NCBI GenBank assembly: GCA_031362405.1
Contig: JANLSO010000162.1
Coordinates: 1-24,364 of the forward strand
DNA: 24,364 nt
Origin: JANLSO01 sp031362405
GTDB lineage: Bacteria; Actinomycetota; Thermoleophilia; Miltoncostaeales; Miltoncostaeaceae
Direction: 5' to 3'
Shown: piece after piece, positions 1-7,633 of the stretch
Layout of the letters: every line of letters starts with the position of its first letter
How positions within the stretch are numbered: position 1 is the stretch's first letter
The notes under the pieces: model-generated
Database searches by the model: none
What the model was told of the DNA's origin: nothing
Seen by the model: the letters and a program-made list of their open reading frames with translations, nothing else
Translations under genes and position numbers: made by a program

Positions 1-1
1 C

Positions 2-946
2 CGCGAGGGTCTGCGCGATGTGCTGGCAGAGCTGCGTCCCGACGTCATCCACGCCCAGGACTGCCTGTCGGGCAACGCCGCCCTCGATTTGCGCGAGGAG
101 GGCGTGATCCCCCATGTGCTGCGCACCGTGCACCACGTCGACGACTTCACCACGCCGTACCTCGTGGACTGTCAGCGTCGCTCGATCGTCGAACCCGACG
201 GGCTCTTGTGCGTCTCCGCGCCGTGGGTCGAACGGGTCGACACGCAGTTCGGGCGGCGCGCCGAGGTGGTGCGCAACGGTGTCGACACCGTGCGATTCCG
301 GCCCTCGGCGAACCCCACCGAGCGCCTGCGCGATCGCGACGACTTCGGTTTCGATGGGCGCCACGTGGTTCTCGCCGTGGGGGGAATCGAGCCGCGCAAG
401 GGGTCGATGACCCTGCTCGAATCCTTCATTACGCTGCGACGTGACCGTCCCGACCTACGGCCGCTTCTGGTCGTTGCAGGCGGCGCGACCCTCTTCGACT
501 ATCGCCACGAGGTCGACCGCTTCGAGCAACGGCTGGCCGAGGTGGGAATCGGCGATGATGTCCGCCGGGTCGGTTCGTTGCCCGACGACGAGATCGCCGC
601 CCTCTACCGGGCTGCCGATGTCTTCGCCTTCCCCTCCGTGAAGGAGGGCTTTGGTCTCGCGCCCCTCGAAGCGCTCGCCTCGGGCCTGCCGGTCGTCGCG
701 TCCGATCTGGATGTCTTCGCGGGCTTTCTCACCGACGAGCAGACCGCGCTGCTGGTGCCCGTCGGCGACGGGGCGGCTCTCGGTGCCGCGATGGCGCGGC
801 TGGCCGACGACGCGGAACTTCGCGCCGGCCTCACCGAACGCGGCTTCGCGGTTGCCCGCCGCTACTCATGGGACCACGCCGCCGCCGCCCATGAGAACGC
901 CTACGGGGCGGTTCGCGTTGACCTACCGACGGTAGCCGGACGATGA
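2..946 (+). CDS. GT4 glycosyltransferase, MSMEG_0565-like (5' end outside window)
   Basis: The frame is open from the first bases, so the N-terminus lies upstream; 314 residues are visible. The C-terminal Rossmann half of a GT-B fold is clear: LAVGGIEPRKG opens the nucleotide-binding domain, and EGFGLAPLEALASGLPVVAS is the GT4 E-x7-E sugar-nucleotide motif. The upstream stretch HVLRTVHHVDDFT followed by a CQRRSI segment is what I recall as typical of the MSMEG_0565 family. Members usually sit at the edge of the Nit1C cluster (nitrilase, radical SAM, GNAT, flavin enzyme), which has been linked to cyanide and nitrogen use. Donor and acceptor are unknown. Its TGA overlaps the ATG of the OsmC-like gene (ATGA), so the two are probably co-translated. 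Glycosyltransferase is secure; the subfamily is from memory. Confidence 0.88.
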   Translation, partial: REGLRDVLAELRPDVIHAQDCLSGNAALDLREEGVIPHVLRTVHHVDDFTTPYLVDCQRRSIVEPDGLLCVSAPWVERVDTQFGRRAEVVRNGVDTVRFRPSANPTERLRDRDDFGFDGRHVVLAVGGIEPRKGSMTLLESFITLRRDRPDLRPLLVVAGGATLFDYRHEVDRFEQRLAEVGIGDDVRRVGSLPDDEIAALYRAADVFAFPSVKEGFGLAPLEALASGLPVVASDLDVFAGFLTDEQTALLVPVGDGAALGAAMARLADDAELRAGLTERGFAVARRYSWDHAAAAHENAYGAVRVDLPTVAGR

Positions 947-1350
947 GCGAGGGCGTCGAGGCGACGGCCGTCTTTCGGGGAGGCTTCAAAGCCGAGGTCT
1001 CGGCACGCGGCCACCGGGTCAGCGTCGACGAACCTGTCGAGTTGGGTGGCGAGGACATCGGGTTCATGCCCACCGAGCTGTTGTGCGCGGCGCTTGCCAG
1101 CTGCTTCGCCCTTGCCATGGGCCACGTTGCCCGAAAGCGTCAGATCGAGGCACCCGGCCTCGAGGTCACTGTTCGGGCCGAACGTGTGGGCCGCGAGCTG
1201 CGCTACGAGCGGCTCACCATCGAGGCGCGAGCCGATATGGCGGCCGACGCCCTGGCCGAGCTCGTTGCCCGTGCCGAGCGGTTCTGCTGGGTGTCGAACA
1301 CGCTGTCGAGCGGAGTGAGCTTCGAGTATCGTTCGCGTCCACTCCAGTGA
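943..1350 (+). CDS. OsmC-family peroxidase-like protein
   Basis: This 135-residue protein has the length and pattern of OsmC/Ohr-type thiol peroxidases. These reduce organic or inorganic hydroperoxides with two cysteines at the dimer interface. The first Cys is C54 in ALASCFALAM and the second is C115 in AERFCWVSNTL, matching the family spacing and the usual C-x-V-S-N-T-L ending. Catalysis is therefore plausible; the protein should be cytosolic and probably a homodimer. It overlaps the upstream glycosyltransferase by 4 nt and lies 39 nt before the six-gene unit, so it may guard that unit against peroxide, though this is inference. It resembles the general OsmC/YhfA branch more than Ohr. Confidence 0.88.
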   Translation: MSEGVEATAVFRGGFKAEVSARGHRVSVDEPVELGGEDIGFMPTELLCAALASCFALAMGHVARKRQIEAPGLEVTVRAERVGRELRYERLTIEARADMAADALAELVARAERFCWVSNTLSSGVSFEYRSRPLQ

Positions 1351-1389
1351 AGGGCTGTTTCCCAAAATGAACGCCGGAGTCACCGCTTC

Positions 1390-1935
1390 GTGACCCTCGT
1401 CAATCGTGCCGAACTCGAGACCGTCCTCGACACGGGCCGCCTCGGCCCGGTCTTCGCCCGCCATGCCTATGGGATGCGCGCCTGGGTCGACCTGTTCGCC
1501 GCCCGGATTCCCCAGATGGCTGACCCGGACATGGTCGCGCTGGTCGCCGGCATCGTTGCCGACAACGCGCGCCACGGGGTGCTCTTCCGGTCTCGGGCGA
1601 TCGCCCACGGCCTCGACCCCGACGACTACGTCTGCCCGCCCGAAGGTGACGCGATCTACGCGCGCTTGGCCGAGATCTCCGACCCGGACGCCACCCTGGC
1701 GTATTCCCTGGGGTCGCTCGACCACTTTGCTCAGCTGCTCGCGGTCTACGCCGACGCGGCTGACGATCCGGAGGATCTCGTGGTCATACGGCAGGTCGGG
1801 GCCGACAACGACCGTGCGCGTGAGCTGATTCGCGTGCTGGTCGGCGACCGCGCCGTCGCCGCTGCCGACGAGGCGCACGAGCTCTACCGCGTCCGCGAGC
1901 TGGCCGAGACCCCGGGCTACCTGAATGTCGGTTGA
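1390..1935 (+). CDS. ferritin-like fold protein with degenerate metal site
   Basis: A 181-residue, largely helical protein. Segments around residues 17-40, 45-72, 95-118 and 128-150 look like a ferritin-type four-helix bundle. The second helix contains ADNARHG (N59, H62), resembling the ADEARH diiron motif but with Asn in place of Glu. The fourth contains GADNDRAREL, where the expected E-x2-H is D139-N-D-R-A143. Helix 1 offers no Glu at the usual place. It therefore looks like a ferritin-like protein that has lost diiron ligands, so a structural or binding role is more likely than oxidase activity. The start is GTG at 1390, overlapping the stop of an 8-codon ORF (1367-1393). The 3' end overlaps the methyltransferase start by 11 nt. 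Fold assignment is moderate. Confidence 0.6.
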   Translation: MTLVNRAELETVLDTGRLGPVFARHAYGMRAWVDLFAARIPQMADPDMVALVAGIVADNARHGVLFRSRAIAHGLDPDDYVCPPEGDAIYARLAEISDPDATLAYSLGSLDHFAQLLAVYADAADDPEDLVVIRQVGADNDRARELIRVLVGDRAVAAADEAHELYRVRELAETPGYLNVG

Positions 1936-2785
1936 GGTCGCCTCACCGAGCTTTGCCGAGCTGCGTCGGCCTTTGGCGCGAACCTCGCCGAAGGCGTGGC
2001 GCTTCGCGGCGGCCTCGTTTGCCTCGCGGGCGGGCAGCCTCATGTCGGGAGGCCTCGGCGTCGGTCACCGCGACGGCTTCGACTCGGGCCCATTCATGGA
2101 CTACGTCTACTCCAATCGGGCCTCGGGCGTCACGCCCCTCGGCCGCGCGCTCGACCGACGTTTCCTCGATCGCCCGACGTGCGTGGCGTTTCGGGATATC
2201 CGGGCACTCGCCGAGCAGGCCGTGGTCGAGGCCATCGACGCCCATGCGGGGCCGCAACCCGCCGTGATCGCCGATCTCGCCGCCGGCCCCGCGACCTACC
2301 TCATTGGAGCGATCGCCTCGCGGACCGGGGTGCGCGCCGTGCTCGGCGACATCGACGCCGCGGCTCTGGAGCTGGCCTGCGCAGGCGCCAAAGCGGCGGG
2401 GGTCGCCGACCGTGTCGTCGCTTCGCAGGGAAGCGCCTTCGACCGTGATCGCCTGGCGGCCCTCGACCCGCGCCCCGACATCGTCCTCGAGCTCGGCCTC
2501 TACGGCATGTTCAGCGACGACGACCTGATCGCCCGCCACTTCCGTGATCTGGCGGAACTCGTCGCTCCCGCCCAGATCGTCGCCAACGTGCAGTGCGACA
2601 ACCCGGAGATCGAGCACATCGCGCGGGTGTGGCCGAGCCGTTCGGGCGACCGCTGCGTTTGGCGCCTGCGGCCCGCGGAGCAGATCCTCGGCTATGCCGA
2701 GGCCGCCGGCTACCGTGCGGCTTCGGTAACCGCGGATCGCCATGGGATCTATCGCGTGATGCGCCTCGTGCGGGAGCCGCGGTAG
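1925..2785 (+). CDS. class I SAM-dependent methyltransferase (Methyltransf_20-like)
   Basis: 286 residues. The N-terminal part has GPFMDYVYSNRASGVTPLGR, like the linker segment of the putative methyltransferase family Methyltransf_20 (PF12147). A Rossmann SAM-binding domain follows: motif I is ADLAAGPATYL (D117 and the small-residue loop), the acidic residue after strand 2 is in LGDIDAAALELA, and motif IV lies around DIVLELGLYGMF. The C-terminal half carries the strands typical of class I enzymes. The substrate cannot be read from sequence. PF12147 members are often fused to alpha/beta hydrolases, but no such domain is present. The ATG lies inside the end of the ferritin-like gene, and the stop TAG shares its G with the next GTG, so it sits within a translationally coupled operon. 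Confidence 0.8.
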   Translation: MSVEVASPSFAELRRPLARTSPKAWRFAAASFASRAGSLMSGGLGVGHRDGFDSGPFMDYVYSNRASGVTPLGRALDRRFLDRPTCVAFRDIRALAEQAVVEAIDAHAGPQPAVIADLAAGPATYLIGAIASRTGVRAVLGDIDAAALELACAGAKAAGVADRVVASQGSAFDRDRLAALDPRPDIVLELGLYGMFSDDDLIARHFRDLAELVAPAQIVANVQCDNPEIEHIARVWPSRSGDRCVWRLRPAEQILGYAEAAGYRAASVTADRHGIYRVMRLVREPR

Positions 2786-4140
2786 TGGGAAGCGTCGTTA
2801 CCTGGACCTCCCCGCGGGGCACCCTCGGCCACACGTCCCAGCGGCTGGCGCGCCTTCGCGAGAGCCATCACGCGATGTGGAACTACTTCACCTACCGCGA
2901 TGCCATCGGCCTCGTCGGCCTCGACCCCGAGACGCTCTACCCGGGCGGCGTAACGCGGCTCGACCCAGCAGTCTGGGCCGATCTCGGATGGCTCACCTGT
3001 TTCGTCGGCCCACCACCGTCGGCGGTCGACGCCATGCGGGAGGCGGCAACGGCGGAATCGCTCAACCAGTACACGCCCGATCTCATCGAACCCCTTCGCG
3101 ACGAAGCCGCCCGCGTGCTCGGTCGCGAGCGCGGAGACGACTTCGAAGTCGTCGGCACGGCCGGAGCCCAAGAGGGGATCAGCCTGTCGCTGCTGGCATC
3201 CGTCGATCCGGGTGACGAGGTCATCATCGGCGACCCGGGGTACTTCCACGTGCCATCGGCGGTCATCGCCGCGGGGGCCATTCCGGTGCCGGTTACGATC
3301 GATCACCGCAACGGCTTCCGGTTCGATCCCGATGCGCTCGCGGCCGAAATCACACCCCGAACCCGTGCCCTCGTGCTGGTCGACCCGACGAACCCGTACG
3401 GCACCGTGGCGACAGCCGACGAGCTGGTGGCCATCGCCGCCCTCGCCGAGCGCCACGGCTTTCTCGTCATCGACGACACCACACATGCCTCGATCCGCAT
3501 CGACGAGACCGCTGAGCACGGTGTGATCGCGGGTTCCGGCCTGACCGACCGCGCGGTCGCGACGTTCTCGGTCTCGCACTGCTGGGGGATGGCCGGCGCA
3601 CGCGTCGGGTTCCTCGCCGGCCCACGCGAGCTGGTGCGAGGGTGTCTGCAGTTGAAGGCTGCGTCGAGCCGCCTGAACACGAACCTCGTGGCCCAGAAGG
3701 CCGCCCTCGCGGGCCTGCGCGACCGCGACTATCTTGACCGCGCCGCCGTCGTCGTGCGACGCAACCTGGCTCATCTCGAGCAGACGCTGGGCGCCACCCC
3801 GGGCGTTCGCCTGGCGGCGCGGCCGGTCCGCGGCCTTGCCTGCGCGATCGACGTCTCGGAAACCGGAACGACCGCCCAGGAACTGATGGTCGCGCTCTTT
3901 GCCCGCAAGGTCGCGGTGTACCCGGGCGATGGCCTCGGCGAGAACGGTGCCGCCTCGACGATTCGCCTTAACCTCTCGCGTCCGGATCCTTGGGCGATGG
4001 ATCATTTGCGCAGCGTGCTTCCCGACGCCCTCGAGGAGGCCATCTCGGGGCGTTGGCGTGCCGACGTCGCTGATCTTCTCGACGCGAAGGGAACCGAACG
4101 GGCCGTTCGGCTCGCGCGACAGGTGCGGCGCGCCGGATGA
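2785..4140 (+). CDS. class I/II aminotransferase-fold protein lacking the PLP lysine (His265)
   Basis: The GTG at 2785 reuses the last base of the preceding stop TAG and gives 451 residues; longer in-frame starts would lie inside the methyltransferase. It follows the class I/II aminotransferase plan: GTAGAQEGISLSLL (cofactor phosphate loop), GDPGYFHVPS, DPTNPYGT with N203, VIDDTTHAS with D230 (pyridine nitrogen), GMAGARVGFLAG with R273, and TIRLNLSRP with R394 (substrate carboxylate). Where the family has S-x-S-K before x-W/Y-G-M-A-G, the sequence reads S-V-S-H265-C-W-G. The Schiff-base Lys is thus His, and the Tyr of D-E-x-Y is Thr233. Without that Lys, ordinary transamination is unlikely. 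A PMP-dependent reaction, as in the His-bearing dehydratase ColD, or a non-catalytic role is possible. The adjacent gene is also of a PLP family. Confidence 0.85.
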   Translation: MGSVVTWTSPRGTLGHTSQRLARLRESHHAMWNYFTYRDAIGLVGLDPETLYPGGVTRLDPAVWADLGWLTCFVGPPPSAVDAMREAATAESLNQYTPDLIEPLRDEAARVLGRERGDDFEVVGTAGAQEGISLSLLASVDPGDEVIIGDPGYFHVPSAVIAAGAIPVPVTIDHRNGFRFDPDALAAEITPRTRALVLVDPTNPYGTVATADELVAIAALAERHGFLVIDDTTHASIRIDETAEHGVIAGSGLTDRAVATFSVSHCWGMAGARVGFLAGPRELVRGCLQLKAASSRLNTNLVAQKAALAGLRDRDYLDRAAVVVRRNLAHLEQTLGATPGVRLAARPVRGLACAIDVSETGTTAQELMVALFARKVAVYPGDGLGENGAASTIRLNLSRPDPWAMDHLRSVLPDALEEAISGRWRADVADLLDAKGTERAVRLARQVRRAG

Positions 4141-5372
4141 TTCCTCGGGATCTCACCGAACGCTTCGGCTCGCCCCTGTGGATCGTTGATCTCGACGCCG
4201 CGCGTGCCGCGCTCGATGGCCTGAGCGAAGCGTTTCGCGCGCACTGGCCCGAGACGACCGTGGCCTACTCGTACAAGACCAATCGTCTCGTCGCCCTGCT
4301 CGCGGTCATGGCCGAGGACGGTGCCGGTGCTGACGTCGTCTGCGAGGCCGAGTATCTGCTGGCACGTGAGGTGATCGGCCTCGACGGTGCCAACATCATC
4401 GTGAACGGTCCGGCCAAAAGCGCTCGGCTATTGGACATGGCAGGCGACGACGGTGCGCTGGTTGTCGTCGACACCGCCGACGAGCTCGATCGCGCTGCCG
4501 CTGCCGGGGTTGAACGCGTCGGTCTTCGCGTCGCCCTTCCGGGGGCCGGCGGGGCGGTCAGCCGATTCGGGATGCCCGAGGCCGAGCTCGCCGGGGCGTG
4601 CGACCGGGCACGCTCGCTCGGCATGCACGTCGAGTGTCTCAGCACGCACCTGGTCTCGACGGATTTCATCGCCGGCTCCGTCGACACGCAACTCGCCCAG
4701 TCGGTGGCGGTGCTCTGGCCACGCCCCAGCGACGACCACGTGGCCGCGGCTCGCCTGCTCGGCCGATGGGCCGTCGAGCTGGGGATCGAGACCGTCAACC
4801 TCGGCGGCGGACATCCTCCCGAGCCTGAGAGCCGCGAGCACGCTCGACAGATCGCTGACGCCCTGCACGCGGCCGGCTTCGATGGTCGCCTGGTCGTCGA
4901 GCCGGGCCGGGCGATCATTGCCGGTGCGGTCGATCTGATCGCCACCGTCGTGTCGCGTAAGACGCTCGGCGACGGCCGCACGTGTGTGGTCCTCGATGCC
5001 GGCACCAACCTGCTTCCCGCGACCCTCTGGTCGTGGCCGACACTCGACGGCATTCCCGCCCGCCCGTCGGCTCAGGCCGAGACGGTGCTCGTCTCGGGGC
5101 CACTGTGCCTCAACACCGACGTTCTGCACCCGGACGCGGAGATGCCCGCACTCTGGCCGGGCGACCACGTCATCGCGCGGTCGGTCGGTGCCTATCAGCA
5201 GGTTCACGCGACCCAGTTCGGCGACCCACGCCCCGCGGTGGTGGCCCATGATGACGGGCAGTGGCGCGAGGTACGCCGCCGTGAGACGGTCGAGGATCTG
5301 ATTTCCGGCGAGCTGCTGCCCCGAGTAGCCGCACACGCAGTGCCCAACAACGACCGGGAGGTCGAAAGATGA
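4137..5372 (+). CDS. fold-type III PLP decarboxylase (diaminopimelate decarboxylase-like)
   Basis: 411 residues with the alanine-racemase-type barrel followed by a beta domain. The PLP lysine is K47 in AYSYKTN. LGGGHP is the glycine-rich phosphate loop, EPGRAI matches the EPGR motif, and GPLCLNTDVL contains the catalytic Cys324 given by the partner subunit in DAP, ornithine and carboxynorspermidine decarboxylases. VGAYQ matches the family G-A-Y that contacts PLP. It should be an active amino acid decarboxylase-type enzyme, probably a dimer. Being outside a lysine operon and beside an aminotransferase-fold protein, it probably serves another substrate than meso-diaminopimelate. The ATG overlaps the preceding TGA (ATGA). 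A lysA role in lysine synthesis cannot be excluded from sequence alone. Confidence 0.85.
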   Translation: MIPRDLTERFGSPLWIVDLDAARAALDGLSEAFRAHWPETTVAYSYKTNRLVALLAVMAEDGAGADVVCEAEYLLAREVIGLDGANIIVNGPAKSARLLDMAGDDGALVVVDTADELDRAAAAGVERVGLRVALPGAGGAVSRFGMPEAELAGACDRARSLGMHVECLSTHLVSTDFIAGSVDTQLAQSVAVLWPRPSDDHVAAARLLGRWAVELGIETVNLGGGHPPEPESREHARQIADALHAAGFDGRLVVEPGRAIIAGAVDLIATVVSRKTLGDGRTCVVLDAGTNLLPATLWSWPTLDGIPARPSAQAETVLVSGPLCLNTDVLHPDAEMPALWPGDHVIARSVGAYQQVHATQFGDPRPAVVAHDDGQWREVRRRETVEDLISGELLPRVAAHAVPNNDREVER

Positions 5373-6715
5373 GCGAGAGGCTGGTCGTTATCGGTGGGGG
5401 TGGTGCCGGGATCGCCGCGGCGACCATCGCCAAGCGGGTTGATCCGTCACTGCAGGTCACGCTGTTCACGGAGTTCGAAGACGTCGCCTACTCGCCCTGC
5501 GGCATCCCTTTCGTGCACGGCGGAGAGATCGAGAGCTTCGAGAGCCTCTTCCTGTCGACGGTCGAGCGGTACCGCGAAGACGGGCTCGATATGCGCATGG
5601 AGACCGCCGTTACCGACCTCGACCTCGACCGCCGCGTCCTCACGGCGCGCAACGAGCACGAGGGCTTCGACAAGCTGATCATCTGCACTGGCTTCCTCTG
5701 GGAGAAGCCGACGGTTCCGGGCGCGAACCTCGAGGGCCTGCATTACGTCAAGAACATCCGCAAGGCCATGGAGTTCGACAAGCTCCTCGACACGGCCAAG
5801 AAGGTCGTGGTCTGGGGGGCGACGCCGCTGGGCATCGAGATGGCCGGCAACCTCGGCCGTCGCGGCCTCGAGGTGCAGTTCGTCGACGAGGGTCCGTGGG
5901 CTCTTCACGAGGTGCTCGACCCAGACGTCGCGCAGCCCGTTCACGAGTCTCTCGAGAGCCACAACGTCACCCTGCGTTTCGGCACCAAGGTCGAAGCCTT
6001 CATCGGTGACGGGCACGTGCGTGCGGTGCAGACCTCCGACGGCGAGATCGAATGCGACCTCGTGGTCATCTGCCTGCACAAGATGCCCAACAACCAGCTC
6101 GCCGAAGCCGCAGGCATCGAGATCGGCACCACCGGCGGCATCATCGTCGACGATCACATGCGCACCTCGGTCGATGGCGTGTGGGCGGCGGGCGACGTCG
6201 TTGAGGTCCCGCATGGGCTCACGATGATTCCGATCCGCGGCCTTACCGGTTCGCACGCGTACTCGCAGGGTCGTACCGCGGGAGCAAACGCCGGCGGCGA
6301 CGACCGCAACTACGACCCGGTGTGGGTGCCGTGGGGCCTGGTCGGTGGCGACTACGTCATCGGCGGCTTCTCGTTGGGCGAGAATCTCGCCTCGACGATG
6401 GGCGTCCCGTACGTGGTCGCCAAGGGCGTCGGCGTGTCACGGGCCCGGTACTTCCCCGGCGCGACGCGGACGCACGTCAAGCTGTTGGCCGAGCCCGACA
6501 CCCACAAGCTCATCGGTGCCCAGATCCATGGCGGTGAGGGCGTGAAGGAGCGCTGCGACTTCCTGGCCTTCGCGGCCAAGCGCGGCGCAACGCTCGAGGA
6601 CATCGCCTGGATGGAGAACATCTATTCGCCGCCGATCGGCGCGCTGTTCGAGCCGATGGCGATCGCCGCCCAGAACGGCCTCGCCGCCCTGAAAGCGGCA
6701 AAGGCACCGGCATGA
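5369..6715 (+). CDS. FAD/NAD(P) pyridine nucleotide-disulfide oxidoreductase, CoA-disulfide reductase-like
   Basis: 448 residues. The N-terminal FAD fold is VVIGGGGAGIAAATIAKR; a second Rossmann fold with VVVWGATPLGIEMAGNLGRR binds NAD(P)H; VDGVWAAGDVVEV is the second FAD motif; a dimerisation domain follows from about residue 320 (HVKLLAEPDTHKLIGAQIHG). C44 in YSPCGIPF sits where CoA-disulfide reductases and NADH oxidases of this family carry their single redox Cys, so a Cys-persulfide, Cys-CoA or sulfenic mechanism is possible. Substrates might be CoA disulfide, a polysulfide or oxygen. SD-like GGAGG lies just before the start, and the ATG overlaps the upstream TGA. It is the only obvious electron carrier of the operon. 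Confidence 0.88.
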   Translation: MSERLVVIGGGGAGIAAATIAKRVDPSLQVTLFTEFEDVAYSPCGIPFVHGGEIESFESLFLSTVERYREDGLDMRMETAVTDLDLDRRVLTARNEHEGFDKLIICTGFLWEKPTVPGANLEGLHYVKNIRKAMEFDKLLDTAKKVVVWGATPLGIEMAGNLGRRGLEVQFVDEGPWALHEVLDPDVAQPVHESLESHNVTLRFGTKVEAFIGDGHVRAVQTSDGEIECDLVVICLHKMPNNQLAEAAGIEIGTTGGIIVDDHMRTSVDGVWAAGDVVEVPHGLTMIPIRGLTGSHAYSQGRTAGANAGGDDRNYDPVWVPWGLVGGDYVIGGFSLGENLASTMGVPYVVAKGVGVSRARYFPGATRTHVKLLAEPDTHKLIGAQIHGGEGVKERCDFLAFAAKRGATLEDIAWMENIYSPPIGALFEPMAIAAQNGLAALKAAKAPA

Positions 6716-7002
6716 GCCTCTCTGACACCAAGAAGCGCTTTCGCGAACGGTCAGAGAACGCCCTGCGTGTCGACACCCTTGAGCGCCTACGCAAGGGCTA
6801 CCCCGACACGACGCGGCCCTCGAACTACGAGGTCTCGGCCTTCTGGTCGAAGCTGTTCGTGCCGGTCTATCGGCGCGTGCCCTGGGGCCTCAAGACCGTC
6901 GCCATGAAGCGGCTCGGTATGACGGCCAGGGGATGGACGCCCCCGCCGCGGACCCCGGGCACTCCGTGGACGCCGCCGCAGCCACCGCCGCCGGGCGACT
7001 AG
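6712..7002 (+). CDS. small unknown protein with proline-rich tail, last gene of the operon
   Basis: 96 residues, not recognised. The first 65 or so are basic and amphipathic (MSLSDTKKRFRERSENAL, then VSAFWSKLFVPVYRRVPWGL with aromatic and basic residues), suggesting a membrane-surface or protein-binding helix. The last 25 are a Pro/Trp/Thr-rich tail with WTPPP and WTPPQPPPP. There is no signal peptide or full membrane span. The ATG overlaps the TGA of the FAD enzyme, so it is likely co-translated with it, perhaps as a small partner or tether. It ends 6 nt before a strong terminator hairpin. The frame is supported by the overlap and the GC3-rich codons. Confidence 0.7.
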   Translation: MSLSDTKKRFRERSENALRVDTLERLRKGYPDTTRPSNYEVSAFWSKLFVPVYRRVPWGLKTVAMKRLGMTARGWTPPPRTPGTPWTPPQPPPPGD

Positions 7003-7008
7003 ATCCGT

Positions 7009-7041
7009 TTCGGGAGGGGAGCAGACGGCTCCCCTCCCGAA
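7009..7041. terminator. bidirectional hairpin between convergent genes
   Basis: TTCGGGAGGGGAGC (7009-7022) pairs perfectly with 7028-7041 around a 5-nt loop, a 14-bp GC-rich stem. It lies between the stops of the plus operon (7002) and minus pspAB (7046). There is no T tract on either side, as is common in actinobacteria. Confidence 0.8.
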
Positions 7042-7045
7042 CGCA

Positions 7046-7633
7046 TCACCGCGGCGAGCCGCCGTTGGAGACCGGGGCTCCCCACACCGGATACCACCGT
7101 TCCAGCTCGGGCTCGATCGGCATCTCGCCCTTGAGGGCCGCGCTCAGGCGCATCTCCATCGCATTGTCGCGCCGGTTCTTGCCGCGCGGGGCGAACGGGT
7201 AGAAATTGCCCCGCTTGAACGCGTAGACGAGGTAGATCGGCTCACCGGCGTCCTCGAAGCCGAAGACCGAGCACAACAGCTGCTCGGAGAACCCGCGTTC
7301 CTCGATGCTCTGGTTGATCAGGTGCGCGGTCGTCACGAGATCGTCGAGGTGATCATCCTCGAGGACGATCCACGCGAAACCGAAGTCGTCCTGGGTACGG
7401 CTGACCGTTGTACCGGTCGTCTTTCCCGATATCTCGAGCAGCTGGTCGAGATCCCGCACCAACTCATCGAAGCTTGCCATCTGCACCGGCTTGAAACACA
7501 CGCCGGCCCGCCGCAGTGGTGCGAGGCCGAGGTTGACCGTCAACGTCGCCTCGGCGGTCGACAGAGCAAACAGCCGGTCGAGGTCGGCGCGCTTCGGCTC
7601 CCGCTGGCCACGCAGGATGTCGAACAGCCCCAT
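7046..7633 (-). CDS. pspAB: PspA-associated protein PspAB-like
   Basis: 195 residues starting MGLFDILRGQREPKRADLDR, which matches my memory of PspAB, an actinobacterial partner of the phage-shock/envelope-stress system commonly encoded next to htpX. No catalytic motif is visible; the protein is an alpha/beta soluble domain with an aromatic-rich C-terminus (ERWYPVWGAP). Its ATG overlaps the TGA of htpX by one base (TGATG), so the two are made together. PspA itself is not in the window. The likely role is at the inner membrane face with HtpX in responding to membrane protein damage; this is inferred from family and context. Confidence 0.75.
   Translation of the reverse strand: MGLFDILRGQREPKRADLDRLFALSTAEATLTVNLGLAPLRRAGVCFKPVQMASFDELVRDLDQLLEISGKTTGTTVSRTQDDFGFAWIVLEDDHLDDLVTTAHLINQSIEERGFSEQLLCSVFGFEDAGEPIYLVYAFKRGNFYPFAPRGKNRRDNAMEMRLSAALKGEMPIEPELERWYPVWGAPVSNGGSPR

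Noticed and set aside
901..2043. Long minus-strand open frame opposite the OsmC-like and ferritin-like genes
   Set aside because: Antisense to well supported genes; the composition is that of a GC-rich shadow frame with no family motif.
2749..4005. Long minus-strand open frame opposite the aminotransferase-fold gene
   Set aside because: The plus strand has clear aminotransferase motifs; the minus frame has none and is explained by third-position GC bias.
5447..6256. Minus-strand open frame opposite the FAD enzyme
   Set aside because: Shadow of a gene with strong FAD and NAD motifs.
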